A stretch of 64,000 nt of DNA, from NCBI GenBank assembly GCA_963790335.1, contig CAWBOB010000008.1, positions 496,001 to 560,000 of the forward strand, read 5' to 3'. Source of the DNA: JAOUEA01 sp963790335. Lineage in GTDB: Bacteria > Actinomycetota > UBA4738 > HRBIN12. The position numbers and the translations under genes were made by a program. Positions 45,162 through 54,192 of the stretch are shown piece after piece (the first letter of the stretch is position 1; the number at the start of each line of letters is the position of its first letter). Below the pieces are notes generated by a model. The model was not told where the DNA came from, ran no database searches, and saw only the letters and a program-made list of their open reading frames with translations.

Positions 45162-45509
45162 GTGGTGGGCATCGCCCAGGCCGAGCTGGGCGACGACGTG
45201 CTCCCCGATCACCGAGCGCTCGCCGAGGTCGTCGCCGAGCCCGCCCGACGCGAGGGGGCGTCCGACGCGTATCCGGGTCTCGTGCCGAAGGCGGCCGCAC
45301 TCCTGTTGGCGATGCTGCGGCTGCGGCCGTTCGATCGAGCCAACGCGCGCGTCTCCCTGCTGGCCACGGTCGTCTTCCTCAACCGCAACGGTCTCGACCT
45401 GCACGCCGTCGACGACGAGCTGATCGCGGTCGTCGCCGTGGCCGCCACGGGCGAGCTCACCGTGCTCGAGACGGCGGCCGCGCTGGAGCGATTCGTCGTG
45501 CGCCTGTGA
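45162..45509 (+). CDS. Fic/Doc-like protein with degenerate catalytic motif
   Basis: A 115-residue Doc-like protein. The helical core LVPKAAALLLAMLRLRPFDRANARVSLLATVVFLNRNGLDL aligns with the Fic motif HPFxDGNKR, but the catalytic His is Arg and Gly/Lys are Ala. It may be inactive as an AMP- or phospho-transferase, or act differently. Family similarity appears to begin before GTG 45162 (RFLSADDVVGIA), so the start could be upstream at a non-standard codon near 45138. It lies next to an RHH protein. Confidence 0.6.
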   Translation: MVGIAQAELGDDVLPDHRALAEVVAEPARREGASDAYPGLVPKAAALLLAMLRLRPFDRANARVSLLATVVFLNRNGLDLHAVDDELIAVVAVAATGELTVLETAAALERFVVRL

Positions 45510-45518
45510 GGGCGGGCG

Positions 45519-46178
45519 TCAGGCGCCGGGTCCCGTCCAGCCGGTGACGTAGGGGGGAACCTCGACGCCCTGGCGCAGGAGAGGATCTCCGACCGGCTCT
45601 CCCGCCACGGTTCGAAGCGGCAGGATGCCCGCCCACACGTCGAGCGCGAGATCCTCGTCGGGCTCCTCGGGGAACCCCTCGCTGACCTTCGCGCTGCACT
45701 CGTCGAGCCCGACCTTGACGAACGTGGTCTGGCGAAGCTCGCCCGCGTGGGGACGCCGCGCGTCGGCGCTTCTGCCCGGCGCCACATGATCCGTGATCGC
45801 GTCGAAGATCGTCGTGAGCTCGTCGGTGTCGGAGACCTCCTCGGCCGTGCCGTACACGATCACCGTGCGGTAGTTCATGGAGTGTTCGAACATCGACCGC
45901 GCGAACCGGATGCCGTCGACGATCGTGACGGCGATCGCCACGGGCAGCCCGGACTTGATCGCCCGGAGCGTGCTCGACGCCGCGGAGCCGTGCACGTACA
46001 GGGCGTCGCCCGCGCGCACGTGGATCGTCGGGATCACGCGCGGGTCGCCGTCGGCGCCCACCCAGGCGAGATGGCAGTAGAGCGCTTCGTCGAGGATCGC
46101 GTGCACGCGTTCCCGGTCGTACACGCCCAGTTCCGGAAGCCGGCGAACGCGGGTGCGGGGGGTCGGCGCCTGCGACAT
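45519..46178 (-). CDS. Pyridoxamine 5'-phosphate oxidase-fold flavoprotein
   Basis: A 219-residue split-barrel protein of the NimA/PPOX group. LYCHLAWVGADGDPRVIPTIHVRAGDALYVHGSAAS and AIAVTIVDGIRFARSMFEHSMNYRTVIVYG match the FMN/heme-binding core in order. It probably uses FMN or F420 and reduces a small substrate. Start ATG 46178 has TAGCAT ending 6 nt upstream, so it is leaderless-type. It is divergent from the cobalamin riboswitch. Confidence 0.87.
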   Translation of the reverse strand: MSQAPTPRTRVRRLPELGVYDRERVHAILDEALYCHLAWVGADGDPRVIPTIHVRAGDALYVHGSAASSTLRAIKSGLPVAIAVTIVDGIRFARSMFEHSMNYRTVIVYGTAEEVSDTDELTTIFDAITDHVAPGRSADARRPHAGELRQTTFVKVGLDECSAKVSEGFPEEPDEDLALDVWAGILPLRTVAGEPVGDPLLRQGVEVPPYVTGWTGPGA

Positions 46179-46223
46179 GGCCGGATGCTACCTGCCACCA
46201 CGCGCGTGGGGCGCGCTCGGTGC

Positions 46224-46229
46224 TATCGT
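46224..46229 (+). promoter_or_regulatory. -10 element for the riboswitch transcript
   Basis: TATCGT lies a few nucleotides before the first paired element of the cobalamin aptamer (CCGACA at 46231), so transcription would start just at the aptamer edge. No clear -35 box is seen. Confidence 0.4.
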
Positions 46230-46230
46230 G

Positions 46231-46355
46231 CCGACATCCGGGTGCACCGAGGCCCGGGTGGCACGGTGATCAGCGAAGTCCGGTGAGAGTCCGGTGCTGT
46301 CGCGCAGCTGTGATGCCCCCTAGGGGGACGAGCCAGGTCGCCTGACCCGTGTCGG
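46231..46355 (+). ncRNA. Cobalamin riboswitch aptamer
   Basis: The core includes the conserved run GAAGTCCGGTGAGAGTCCGG near 46275, then GCTGTCGCGCAGCTGTGATG, and the 3' element GAGCCAGGTCGCCTGACC at 46330-46347. CCGACA (46231-46236) and TGTCGG (46350-46355) close the P1 stem. It binds adenosylcobalamin or another corrinoid and should shut off the btuF-cobS operon when the cofactor is plentiful. Confidence 0.93.
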
Positions 46356-46370
46356 CGGAATCGTTCTCGC

Positions 46371-46418
46371 GATGAGGAACGCTCCGTTCGGCTCAGCGCC
46401 GAGCGTCTTTTCCTCATC
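46371..46418 (+). terminator. Riboswitch expression platform: terminator-like nested hairpin
   Basis: An inner stem uses TCGGC (46388-46392) with GCCGA (46398-46402), extended by CGC/GCG, and is followed by TCTTTTCC. An outer 9-bp stem joins GATGAGGAA (46371-46379) to TTCCTCATC (46410-46418). The U-rich run after the inner stem suggests transcription termination as the off state. Confidence 0.55.
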
Positions 46419-46439
46419 CTCCGGAAGGGAGGATGTGTC

Positions 46440-47372
46440 ATGCGGAAGGGATCTTCTTCCGTGGTCTGTGCGGTCCTGCTGACGTGGGCCCTCACCGGGT
46501 GCGGCAGCGACGCGCCACCGAACCCGAGCCCCGAGGGGTCGTCGACGGGGGTGGCGACGTTCCCGGTCACGCTCGAGACCGTCGACGGTCCGGTCACGCT
46601 CCCGGAGCGGCCCTCGGCGATCGTGTCGCTCTCGCCGACGGCCACTGAGATGTTGTTCGCGATCGGGGCCGGTGAGCAGGTCGTCGCGGTCGACGACCAA
46701 TCCGACTTCCCGGCGCAGGCACCCGTGACCGACCTGTCGGGCTTCGAGCCGAACATCGAGGCGATCGCTGCGTACGGACCCGATCTGGTGGTGCTCTCCG
46801 ACGACATCGGCGGCGTCGTCAAGGGGCTCGAGAAGCTCGACGTGCCGGTGTTGCAGCAGCCCGCCGCCGCCACGATCGAGGACACTTACGCGCAGATGGA
46901 GCAGCTCGGCGTCGCGACCGGCCATGCCGGGGAGGCGATCCTCGCGGTGTCGGACATGGCGCGCGAGATAGAGCGCATCCTCAACGAGACGCCCTCCGCG
47001 ACGGGGGTGAGCGTCTACCACGAGCTGGACGACACCTACTACAGCGTGACCTCGGACACGTTCATCGGTCAGGTCTACTCGATGTTCGGGGTGGACAACA
47101 TCGCGGACGAAGCCAAGGGCGCCGGCTCCGGCTATCCGCAACTCTCATCGGAGTACATCGTCGACCGCGACCCTGAGCTCATCGTGCTGGCCGACGGCGA
47201 GTGCTGCGGTCAGAGCGCCGCGACGGTGGCCGCCCGGCCCGGTTGGCAGGATCTCGCCGCGGTGACCGAGGGCTCGGTGATCGAGATCGACGACGACGTG
47301 GCCTCGCGGTGGGGTCCTCGGGTCGTGGAGTTCATGCGAGCGGTGGCCCGCGGGCTGCAGGAGTCGTCGTGA
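46440..47372 (+). CDS. btuF: Corrinoid-binding lipoprotein of a BtuFCD-type transporter
   Basis: A 310-residue binding protein with lipoprotein signal (VVCAVLLTWALTGC; lipobox LTGC). The PBP2/helical-backbone fold is shown by ERPSAIVSLSPTATEMLFAIGAG and YGPDLVVLSDD. It lies first after a cobalamin riboswitch and ahead of permease, ATPase and cob genes, which makes a corrinoid the likely ligand. Start ATG 46440; GGAGG occurs nearby. Confidence 0.9.
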   Translation: MRKGSSSVVCAVLLTWALTGCGSDAPPNPSPEGSSTGVATFPVTLETVDGPVTLPERPSAIVSLSPTATEMLFAIGAGEQVVAVDDQSDFPAQAPVTDLSGFEPNIEAIAAYGPDLVVLSDDIGGVVKGLEKLDVPVLQQPAAATIEDTYAQMEQLGVATGHAGEAILAVSDMAREIERILNETPSATGVSVYHELDDTYYSVTSDTFIGQVYSMFGVDNIADEAKGAGSGYPQLSSEYIVDRDPELIVLADGECCGQSAATVAARPGWQDLAAVTEGSVIEIDDDVASRWGPRVVEFMRAVARGLQESS

Positions 47373-48417
47373 TGGCCGCGATCACCGCCGGAACCGGTCG
47401 TCGACGCCGGGCGGTCGTCATCGCGGTCGCGGTGGCGGCGCTCGCGGGTGCGGCCTTGGTGGCATTGCTGGTCGGCCCGGTCCGACTGGGCGCCTCCGGG
47501 GTGATCGGCGAGCTGTTCGGGTGGCTGCCGTTCGTCGGCGACAGCGGGCTCGACGAGCACCACGCCACGATCCTCTGGCAGCTGCGTGCTCCTCGCGTCG
47601 TGCTCGCATGCCTGGTCGGTGCTTGTCTCGCCGTGTCGGGAGCTGCGTACCAGGGCGCGTTCCGCAACCCGTTGGCCGACCCCTACCTGCTGGGGGCTGC
47701 GGCCGGCGCCGGCCTCGGTGCCACGATCGCGCTCGTCTCGGGGGCCGCCGGGTCGTCGGCCGGCGGCACCCCGGTGCTCCCCCTGGCATCGTTCGTGGGG
47801 GCGCTCGCGGGCGTCGCGGCCGCCTACACGGTCGGCGGGTCGATGGGGGGCCGAACGACGACCGGACTCGTGCTCGCCGGGGTTGCCGTCGCCTCGTTCC
47901 TCACGGCGGTGCAGACGTTCGTGCAACAACAGAACTCCGACACCCTGCGCGAGGTCTACACGTGGATCCTCGGCCGGCTCGGCACCGCGGGCTGGGACGA
48001 CGTCGTGCTGATCCTGCCGTACGCGATCGTGAGCGTCGCCGCGCTCCTGCTCCACGGCCGTCTGCTCGACGTGCTGGGGCTCGGTGACGACGAGGCCGAG
48101 AGCCTCGGGCTCCGCCCGGCCCGGGTACGCCTCACCGTGGTCGTGGCCGCGTCGCTCGCGACCGCGGCCGCCGTCTCGGTTGCCGGCCTGATCGGGTTCG
48201 TCGGCATCATCGTGCCGCACGCCGTGCGCATGGTCGTCGGGGCGTCGAACCGCTGGATCGTGCCGCTGTCGGCGCTCGCGGGGGCGGCGTTCCTCGTGCT
48301 GGCCGATCTCGCCGCCCGAACGGTGGTCGCTCCCGGTGAGCTCCCGATCGGTGTCGTCACCGCCGTCATCGGCGCCCCGTTCTTCGCGGTGCTCCTCCGT
48401 CGCGCCGGAGGCCCGGC

Positions 48418-48421
<4 letters not shown>
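47372..48421 (+). CDS. btuC: Corrinoid ABC transporter permease
   Basis: A 349-residue FecCD/BtuC-type permease with about ten hydrophobic segments. LWQLRAPRVVLACLVGACLAVSGAAYQGAFRNPLADPYLLG and VAGLIGFVGIIVPHAVRMVVG are the diagnostic blocks. The ATG overlaps the btuF stop (TGATG). It forms the channel energised by the downstream ATPase. Confidence 0.93.
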
Positions 48422-49238
<817 letters not shown>

Positions 49239-49242
<4 letters not shown>

Positions 49243-49805
49243 CCGTCGAGCCCCCCACGTCGGCACCCGAGACCGCCTCGCTCGGCCACGCCCGATCGCT
49301 CGTGCTGGTACACACCGGTGACGGCAAGGGCAAGAGCACCGCAGCGATGGGGGTGGCGTTGCGGGCGCGGGCCCGCGGGTGGCGCGTGCTCGTGGTGCAG
49401 TTCGTGAAGTCGGGCGACTGGCGGGCGGGGGAGCAGGAGATGCTCGAGCGCCTCGGCGCCGACTGGCTCGCGGTCGGTGATGGCTTCAGCTGGGACTCCG
49501 CAGATCTGGAGGCGAGCGCCGGACTCGCACGGCAGGCATGGGCTGCAGCCCAGGCGGCGCTCGCCGGGGGTACCCACGAGCTCGTGGTGCTCGACGAGGT
49601 CACGTACCCCATGACATGGGGGTGGATCGACACCGACGATGTGGTGGCCGCGATCGCGGGGCGCGACGAACGCGTGAGCGTCGTCGCCACCGGGCGCGAC
49701 GCCCCGCCGGCGCTCGTCGAGATCGCCGACACCGTCACGGAGATGCGCAACGTGAAGCACGCGTTCGAGACCGGCCTGCTCGCCAAGCGAGGCATCGACT
49801 ACTGA
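49239..49805 (+). CDS. cobO: Cob(I)yrinic acid a,c-diamide adenosyltransferase
   Basis: A 188-residue CobA/CobO/BtuR-type enzyme that attaches the adenosyl ligand to reduced corrinoid. The P-loop is HTGDGKGKSTAAMG, and VLVVQFVKSGDW, LVVLDEVTYPMTWGW and ATGRDAPPALVEIADTVTEM are conserved. Start GTG 49239 overlaps the btuD stop. It makes imported corrinoid usable as AdoCbl precursor. Confidence 0.94.
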
Positions 49806-50390
49806 TGCGCGTCCCATCCATGCCGGGGGAGCGACCGAACGCGCTCACGCTGCTCACCGGCCCGGTCGCGAGCGGCAAGTCGACCCTCGCGGCGGGGCTC
49901 GCGTCGGCCTCGGGTGGTCCGGTCGAGGTGATCGTGACGGCCGAGGCCCGCGACGAGGAGATGCGAGCCCGCATCGAGCGGCATCGGGCCGAGCGCCCGG
50001 ACGCGTGGCGGGTCGTCGAAGACCCGCTCGACCTCGCGGGCGCTCTGGACCGCGCCCGGGCGGACGCATTCGTCATCGTCGATTGCCTGACGCTGTGGAC
50101 CTCGAATCTCATGGGTAGGGGCGAGACGGGCGAACGCGTGGTCGAGCTCGCCGATGCGGCGGCCGCGACTCGCGGTTGCGCGGCCGATGCCGACGGTCGT
50201 CGTGACCAACGAGGTGGGGTGGGGCATCGTGCCGGTGAACGATCTGGCGCGCGCGTATCGCGACGTGCTCGGCCGGGTGAACGCAGCCTTCGCCGACCGG
50301 GCTGCGCAGGCCATGCTGGTGGTCGCCGGGCGCATCGTGCCCCTGGAGATCCCCGATCTCGCGGCCATGATCTCGGAACCCTCGGCATGA
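49805..50390 (+). CDS. cobU: Adenosylcobinamide kinase/guanylyltransferase, frameshifted
   Basis: A CobU-type protein of about 195 residues in two frames. The first part has the P-loop TGPVASGKSTLAAG, then ARDEEMRARIERHRAERPDAW and FVIVDCLTLWTSNLM. The frame breaks near 50167-50175, and the second part continues with VVVTNEVGWGIVPVNDLARAYRDVLGRVN, the conserved GTP/cobinamide motif. Removing one base or adding two repairs it. The enzyme activates adenosylcobinamide with GTP. Start ATG 49805 overlaps cobO. Confidence 0.85.
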
Positions 50391-51382
50391 ACGCCCTCGA
50401 GGCGATGCTCGACGGTCTTCCCGCACCCGACGTGGACTCGATGACCGCTGTGAGGGCGCGTGCCGCGTCGGTGCTCCGCCCGGCGGGTGCGCTGGCTCGG
50501 CTCGACGCCGTCGCGGTCTGGCTCGCCGGTTGGCAGCGCACCACCCGTCCATCGGCCGAGCGGGTGTCGACGGTCGTGTTCGCGGCCGACCACGGCGTGG
50601 CCCACGCCGGCGTGAGCGCGTATCCGGTGGAGGTCACGAAGTCCATGCTCGGTGCGCTCGATGCCGGGGTCGCGACCGCAGCGGTCATGTCGAGGTCGCT
50701 CGGTGCCCGGCTCCGCACGATCGACGTCGGCGTGGGCGAGCCGAGCGGCGACATCAGGGTCGAAGCGGCCCTGACCCCCGATCGGTTCGACCGCTGCGTC
50801 GAGGCCGGGCGTGCAGCGGCCACGCGAGCGGCCGACGAGGGCACGGACCTGCTGGTGCTGGGCGAGATGGGCATCGGCAACACCACGGCCGCAGCGGCCG
50901 TCTGCGCAGCCGTCCTCGGTGGCGATGGCTCCCACTGGACCGGACGCGGCTCGGGCGTCGACGACGCCGGGCTCGCGCGCAAGGTCGAGGCCGTCACGCT
51001 GGCGAGCGACAGGGCCCGGGCCCTTGCGCCGCTCGACGCGTTGCGTCACGTCGGGGGCGCCGAGCTCGTGGCCATCGCGGCGGCGGTCGTCGAGGCGCGC
51101 CGCCGATCGTTGCCCGTGGTGCTCGACGGCTTCGTGGTCGGCGCCGCCGTCGCGCCGCTGCACGCCGCCCTGCCGGGTGTGCTCGACCACTGCCTCGCCG
51201 CGCATCGATCGGCCGAGCCCGGCCACGGCGAGCTGCTCGACCGGCTCGGTCTCGAGCCCCTGGTCGATCTGGGCCTGCGCCTGGGGGAAGCGAGCGGCGC
51301 CCTGGTCGCCGTACCGATCGTGCGTCTCGCGGCCGCATCGGTGACCGAGGTCGCGACGTTCGAGGAGTGGGGACTCGCGTGA
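50387..51382 (+). CDS. cobT: Nicotinate-nucleotide--dimethylbenzimidazole phosphoribosyltransferase
   Basis: A 331-residue enzyme that activates the lower-ligand base. Motifs are VVFAADHGVAHAGVSAYPVEVT, LLVLGEMGIGNTTAAAAV, PVVLDGFVVGAAV and the catalytic Glu in LRLGEASGALVAVPIV. It supplies alpha-ribazole phosphate to CobS. It overlaps cobU and cobS by 4 bp each. Confidence 0.95.
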   Translation: MNALEAMLDGLPAPDVDSMTAVRARAASVLRPAGALARLDAVAVWLAGWQRTTRPSAERVSTVVFAADHGVAHAGVSAYPVEVTKSMLGALDAGVATAAVMSRSLGARLRTIDVGVGEPSGDIRVEAALTPDRFDRCVEAGRAAATRAADEGTDLLVLGEMGIGNTTAAAAVCAAVLGGDGSHWTGRGSGVDDAGLARKVEAVTLASDRARALAPLDALRHVGGAELVAIAAAVVEARRRSLPVVLDGFVVGAAVAPLHAALPGVLDHCLAAHRSAEPGHGELLDRLGLEPLVDLGLRLGEASGALVAVPIVRLAAASVTEVATFEEWGLA

Positions 51383-52143
51383 TCGCCGGGCGCACCGTGC
51401 GGCCGTCGGAATGGGCGCGGCTGCTCGGCGTCGCGACCCAGTTCCTCACGCGCGTGCCGGTGCGGGTCAGGTTCGAGCCCGGTGATCTCCAGCGGGCCGC
51501 TGGGGCGTTCCCTCTGATCGGCGTGCTCGTCGCCGCGGTCGGGATCGTCGTGCGCTGGGGATTGCAGGCCCACCTGGGCGCACTCCTCGCCACGCTCGCG
51601 GCGCTGACCGCGATGGTGCTCGTGACCGGGGCATTCCACGAAGATGGCCTGGCCGACGCGGCGGACGGTCTGTGGGGCGGCCGCACGCCCGACGAGCGTC
51701 TGCGCATCATGCGCGACAGCCGCCTCGGCACGTACGGCACGCTCGCCCTCGTGCTGCTGTTCTCCACGAAGCTCGCTGCGCTGGCGCCGATGGATCTCAC
51801 GGGGTTCGCCTCGACGATCGTACCGGCGATGGTGCTCGGCCGAGCGTCGTCGCTCGTCATGATGCGCGTGCTCGAGCCGGCTCCCGACAGCCTGGCCGCG
51901 CTCGCGGGGCCGCCTTCGCCGATGGGATGGGTCGTCGCGGGCATCACGTGCGCGATCTCGCTCGTCGGGTTCGGAGCGCGGGCCTGGCTCCCGGTCGTCG
52001 CGAGCACGGGCACGACGGTGGGCGCCATCGCGATCGTGCGCAGGAAGGTCGGCGGCATCAACGGCGATCAGCTGGGCGCTGCGAACCAGCTCGTCGAGGT
52101 CGCGGTGCTCGTGAGCGGCGTGGTCGTGTTCACGGCTCCCTGA
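51379..52143 (+). CDS. cobS: Adenosylcobinamide-GDP ribazoletransferase
   Basis: A 254-residue membrane enzyme that joins GDP-cobinamide to ribazole, the last step of cobalamin assembly. It has six hydrophobic segments and the acidic motif GAFHEDGLADAADGLWGG, plus GTYGTLALVLLFSTKLAAL. Start GTG 51379. It closes the operon; no CobC phosphatase or CobD is seen. The set therefore supports salvage of imported corrinoids, and does not show de novo ring synthesis. Confidence 0.94.
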   Translation: MIAGRTVRPSEWARLLGVATQFLTRVPVRVRFEPGDLQRAAGAFPLIGVLVAAVGIVVRWGLQAHLGALLATLAALTAMVLVTGAFHEDGLADAADGLWGGRTPDERLRIMRDSRLGTYGTLALVLLFSTKLAALAPMDLTGFASTIVPAMVLGRASSLVMMRVLEPAPDSLAALAGPPSPMGWVVAGITCAISLVGFGARAWLPVVASTGTTVGAIAIVRRKVGGINGDQLGAANQLVEVAVLVSGVVVFTAP

Positions 52144-52161
52144 GCGGCGCGGGCCGCTCCG

Positions 52162-53022
52162 CTACGGCCCCATCCGTGGTTCGCCGCCGCCAGCTTCCCC
52201 TTGCAGGAACCGCTCGATCTCCGAGGCGAGCTCGTCGCCCGAGGGCACGTGTTCCTCTCCGGCGATCGACTCGAGGCGCTCGAGGTACTGACGGGCATCG
52301 TCGTCGCCACCCACGGCCGCGTCGAGCCGTTGACGCTGGGCGAGCGCCTCGTCGGGAAGCTCGCCAAGGGGCAGATCCACACCCAGGTGTCGCCCCACCT
52401 GCTCGAGCAGTGCGATCGTGGCGGCCGCGAACGGTCCTCCCACGTAGTGCGGCACCTGCGCGTAGAACCCGACGGTCGGGATGCCGGCGCCGGCGACGGC
52501 CATCTCGATCACCGAGAGGCACGCCGCGGGCACGCGCAAGAGCCCCTGAGGTCCCTGTTCCACGTCGTCGTGCAGCAAGCCGGCTTGCGAGGCGGTGCCG
52601 AACACGTGCACCGGGCGCGTGTGCGGCATCGCGGCCGGGATCGCCCCGAGGCTCACCCATTGCACGACGCCGAGGCGCACCGCCGTCTCCATCACCTGTT
52701 CCGCGAGCTCCTTCCACCGGAAGTCGGGCTCGGGCCCGTGCAGGGTCAGCAGGTCGCGCCCCTCGTGCTCCCGGCGCACGATCGAGACCTTCGGCCAGTC
52801 GAGCTCCGACAGGGTGCCATCGACGACGTCGAGCACCGGGCGCCTGGACCGATAGTCGAACAAGGCGTCGGAGTCCCCGGTCGCGACCTCGTCGGCCTCG
52901 TCGGCCAGCAGTGCCGCGGCGCTCGACGAGGCGCCGGCCGCGTCGATCCACCCGTCGAAGGCACCGATGAGCACGGGCGCGCGCAGCGTCGGCAGGTCGT
53001 CGTGCAGCCGCAACACGCTCAT
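52162..53022 (-). CDS. PAC2 family protein (proteasome-assembly-chaperone-like)
   Basis: A 286-residue PAC2 protein. APVLIGAFDGWIDAAGASSSA opens the domain, FRWKELAEQVMETAVRLGV and HTRPVHVFGTASQ follow, and GIPTVGFYAQVPHYVG is the conserved later motif. Actinobacterial PAC2 proteins are often linked to the proteasome, but no proteasome genes are in view. Start ATG 53022 has TATCCT ending 6 nt upstream. The C-terminal 60 residues are helical and charged. It converges with cobS. Confidence 0.9.
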   Translation of the reverse strand: MSVLRLHDDLPTLRAPVLIGAFDGWIDAAGASSSAAALLADEADEVATGDSDALFDYRSRRPVLDVVDGTLSELDWPKVSIVRREHEGRDLLTLHGPEPDFRWKELAEQVMETAVRLGVVQWVSLGAIPAAMPHTRPVHVFGTASQAGLLHDDVEQGPQGLLRVPAACLSVIEMAVAGAGIPTVGFYAQVPHYVGGPFAAATIALLEQVGRHLGVDLPLGELPDEALAQRQRLDAAVGGDDDARQYLERLESIAGEEHVPSGDELASEIERFLQGEAGGGEPRMGP

Positions 53023-53041
53023 GCGCCAAGGATAGTGCGGC

Positions 53042-53398
53042 TCAGCCCCAGTACAGGAAGCGAGGGTCGGCAGCCTCGAATCGTACGAAGACGTTCCCGT
53101 CCTCGAGCCCGAACGCCCGCACCACCGATGTGCCCACCGCCTCGAGCAACGCCGGCACCTGCTCATCAGGCCGGTTCGCCAGGACTCGTACGATCGCCGG
53201 GTGCGTCTCGCGCGGCTGGGACGCCGGGGCATCGGGGCCCTCCGCGAAGTGGCCGGGCGCGATCGGCCGGTAGATCGCCCACGTTCCTTCGGGCTCCTCA
53301 CCGAGGAAGCCGGCCACCTCGGTGGTCACGAGCGCGAGCGCCGTGGCGATGTCGAGTTCCGCGGTCGACGGGAGCGACTCGATCTCGATCACCGGCAT
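53042..53398 (-). CDS. Tautomerase-superfamily-like protein
   Basis: A 118-residue protein starting MPVIEIESLP, so that Met removal would leave Pro1 as the catalytic base typical of 4-oxalocrotonate tautomerase/MIF proteins. PDEQVPALLEAVGTSVVRAFGLEDGNVFVRFEAADPRFLYWG matches the second beta-alpha-beta unit in general shape. It lies upstream of the PAC2 gene with a 19-nt gap and may share its transcript. Substrate unknown. Confidence 0.72.
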   Translation of the reverse strand: MPVIEIESLPSTAELDIATALALVTTEVAGFLGEEPEGTWAIYRPIAPGHFAEGPDAPASQPRETHPAIVRVLANRPDEQVPALLEAVGTSVVRAFGLEDGNVFVRFEAADPRFLYWG

Positions 53399-53484
53399 GC
53401 CTCGCGCACCGCCCCTCCCGGCCGTCGCCCGCGACGCGACAACCGTATCGCCCCGGCGGGGGTGACGGGATAGGGTTGGCGCCC

Positions 53485-54192
53485 ATGACGGCATCCCTTC
53501 CGCCAGGGCCCTACGGCGCATCGGGAGCGTTGAGCTTCGACGACGCCTACATCGGCGTGCCGACCTGGGACATCGGGCGGCCTCAGCATGAGGTGCTCAC
53601 GCTCGCCGACGCAGGCTCGTTCCGCTCCCCGGTCATCGACCTCGGGTGTGGCACGGGCGAGAACGCGCTCGCGCTGGCCGAGCGTGGTCACGACGTGGTC
53701 GGCGTCGACGCCTCACCCCGAGCGATCGGCAAGGCGATGGACAAGGCTCGTGTCCGGGGTCTCGACGGGGCCGTCTTCCTCGTCGCCGACGTCTTCGACG
53801 TGGCGGGCCTCGGGCGCAGGTTCGGGTCGGCGCTCGACTGTGGACTCTTCCATGTGCTCGACGATCACGAGCGGGCCGTCTACGCCGCGACCGTGCACGC
53901 CGCGCTCGAGCCCGGTGGCGTGCTCCACATGCTCTGCTTCAGTGACGACGAACCGCCTGGATGGGGGCCGCGGCGCGTCACCGAGGGCGAGCTTCGGGCC
54001 ACGTTCACGGTGGGGTGGCGGGTGCGGGAGATCACCCCCGCCGCGTTCGAGACCAACCTCGACGCGGCGCGCGCCCTGGCGTGGCGAGCCGTCTTCGAGC
54101 GTGACGCGCACGAGACGAGGCGCGCTCACTCCCCCGAGGGGATCGACGCCGCACCGGCTGTGCCGATGCGCCGGAACCCGATGCGCTCGTAG
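53485..54192 (+). CDS. Class I SAM-dependent methyltransferase (TehB/thiopurine-type)
   Basis: A 235-residue methyltransferase. Motif I is PVIDLGCGTGENALALAERGH, the ribose-binding acid is in VVGVDASPRAI, and FGSALDCGLFHVLDDHERAVY is motif II/III. This subgroup methylates small soft nucleophiles in some bacteria. Start ATG 53485, with TAGGGT ending 8 nt upstream. The 3' end overlaps the convergent GNAT gene by 67 nt. Confidence 0.88.
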   Translation: MTASLPPGPYGASGALSFDDAYIGVPTWDIGRPQHEVLTLADAGSFRSPVIDLGCGTGENALALAERGHDVVGVDASPRAIGKAMDKARVRGLDGAVFLVADVFDVAGLGRRFGSALDCGLFHVLDDHERAVYAATVHAALEPGGVLHMLCFSDDEPPGWGPRRVTEGELRATFTVGWRVREITPAAFETNLDAARALAWRAVFERDAHETRRAHSPEGIDAAPAVPMRRNPMRS

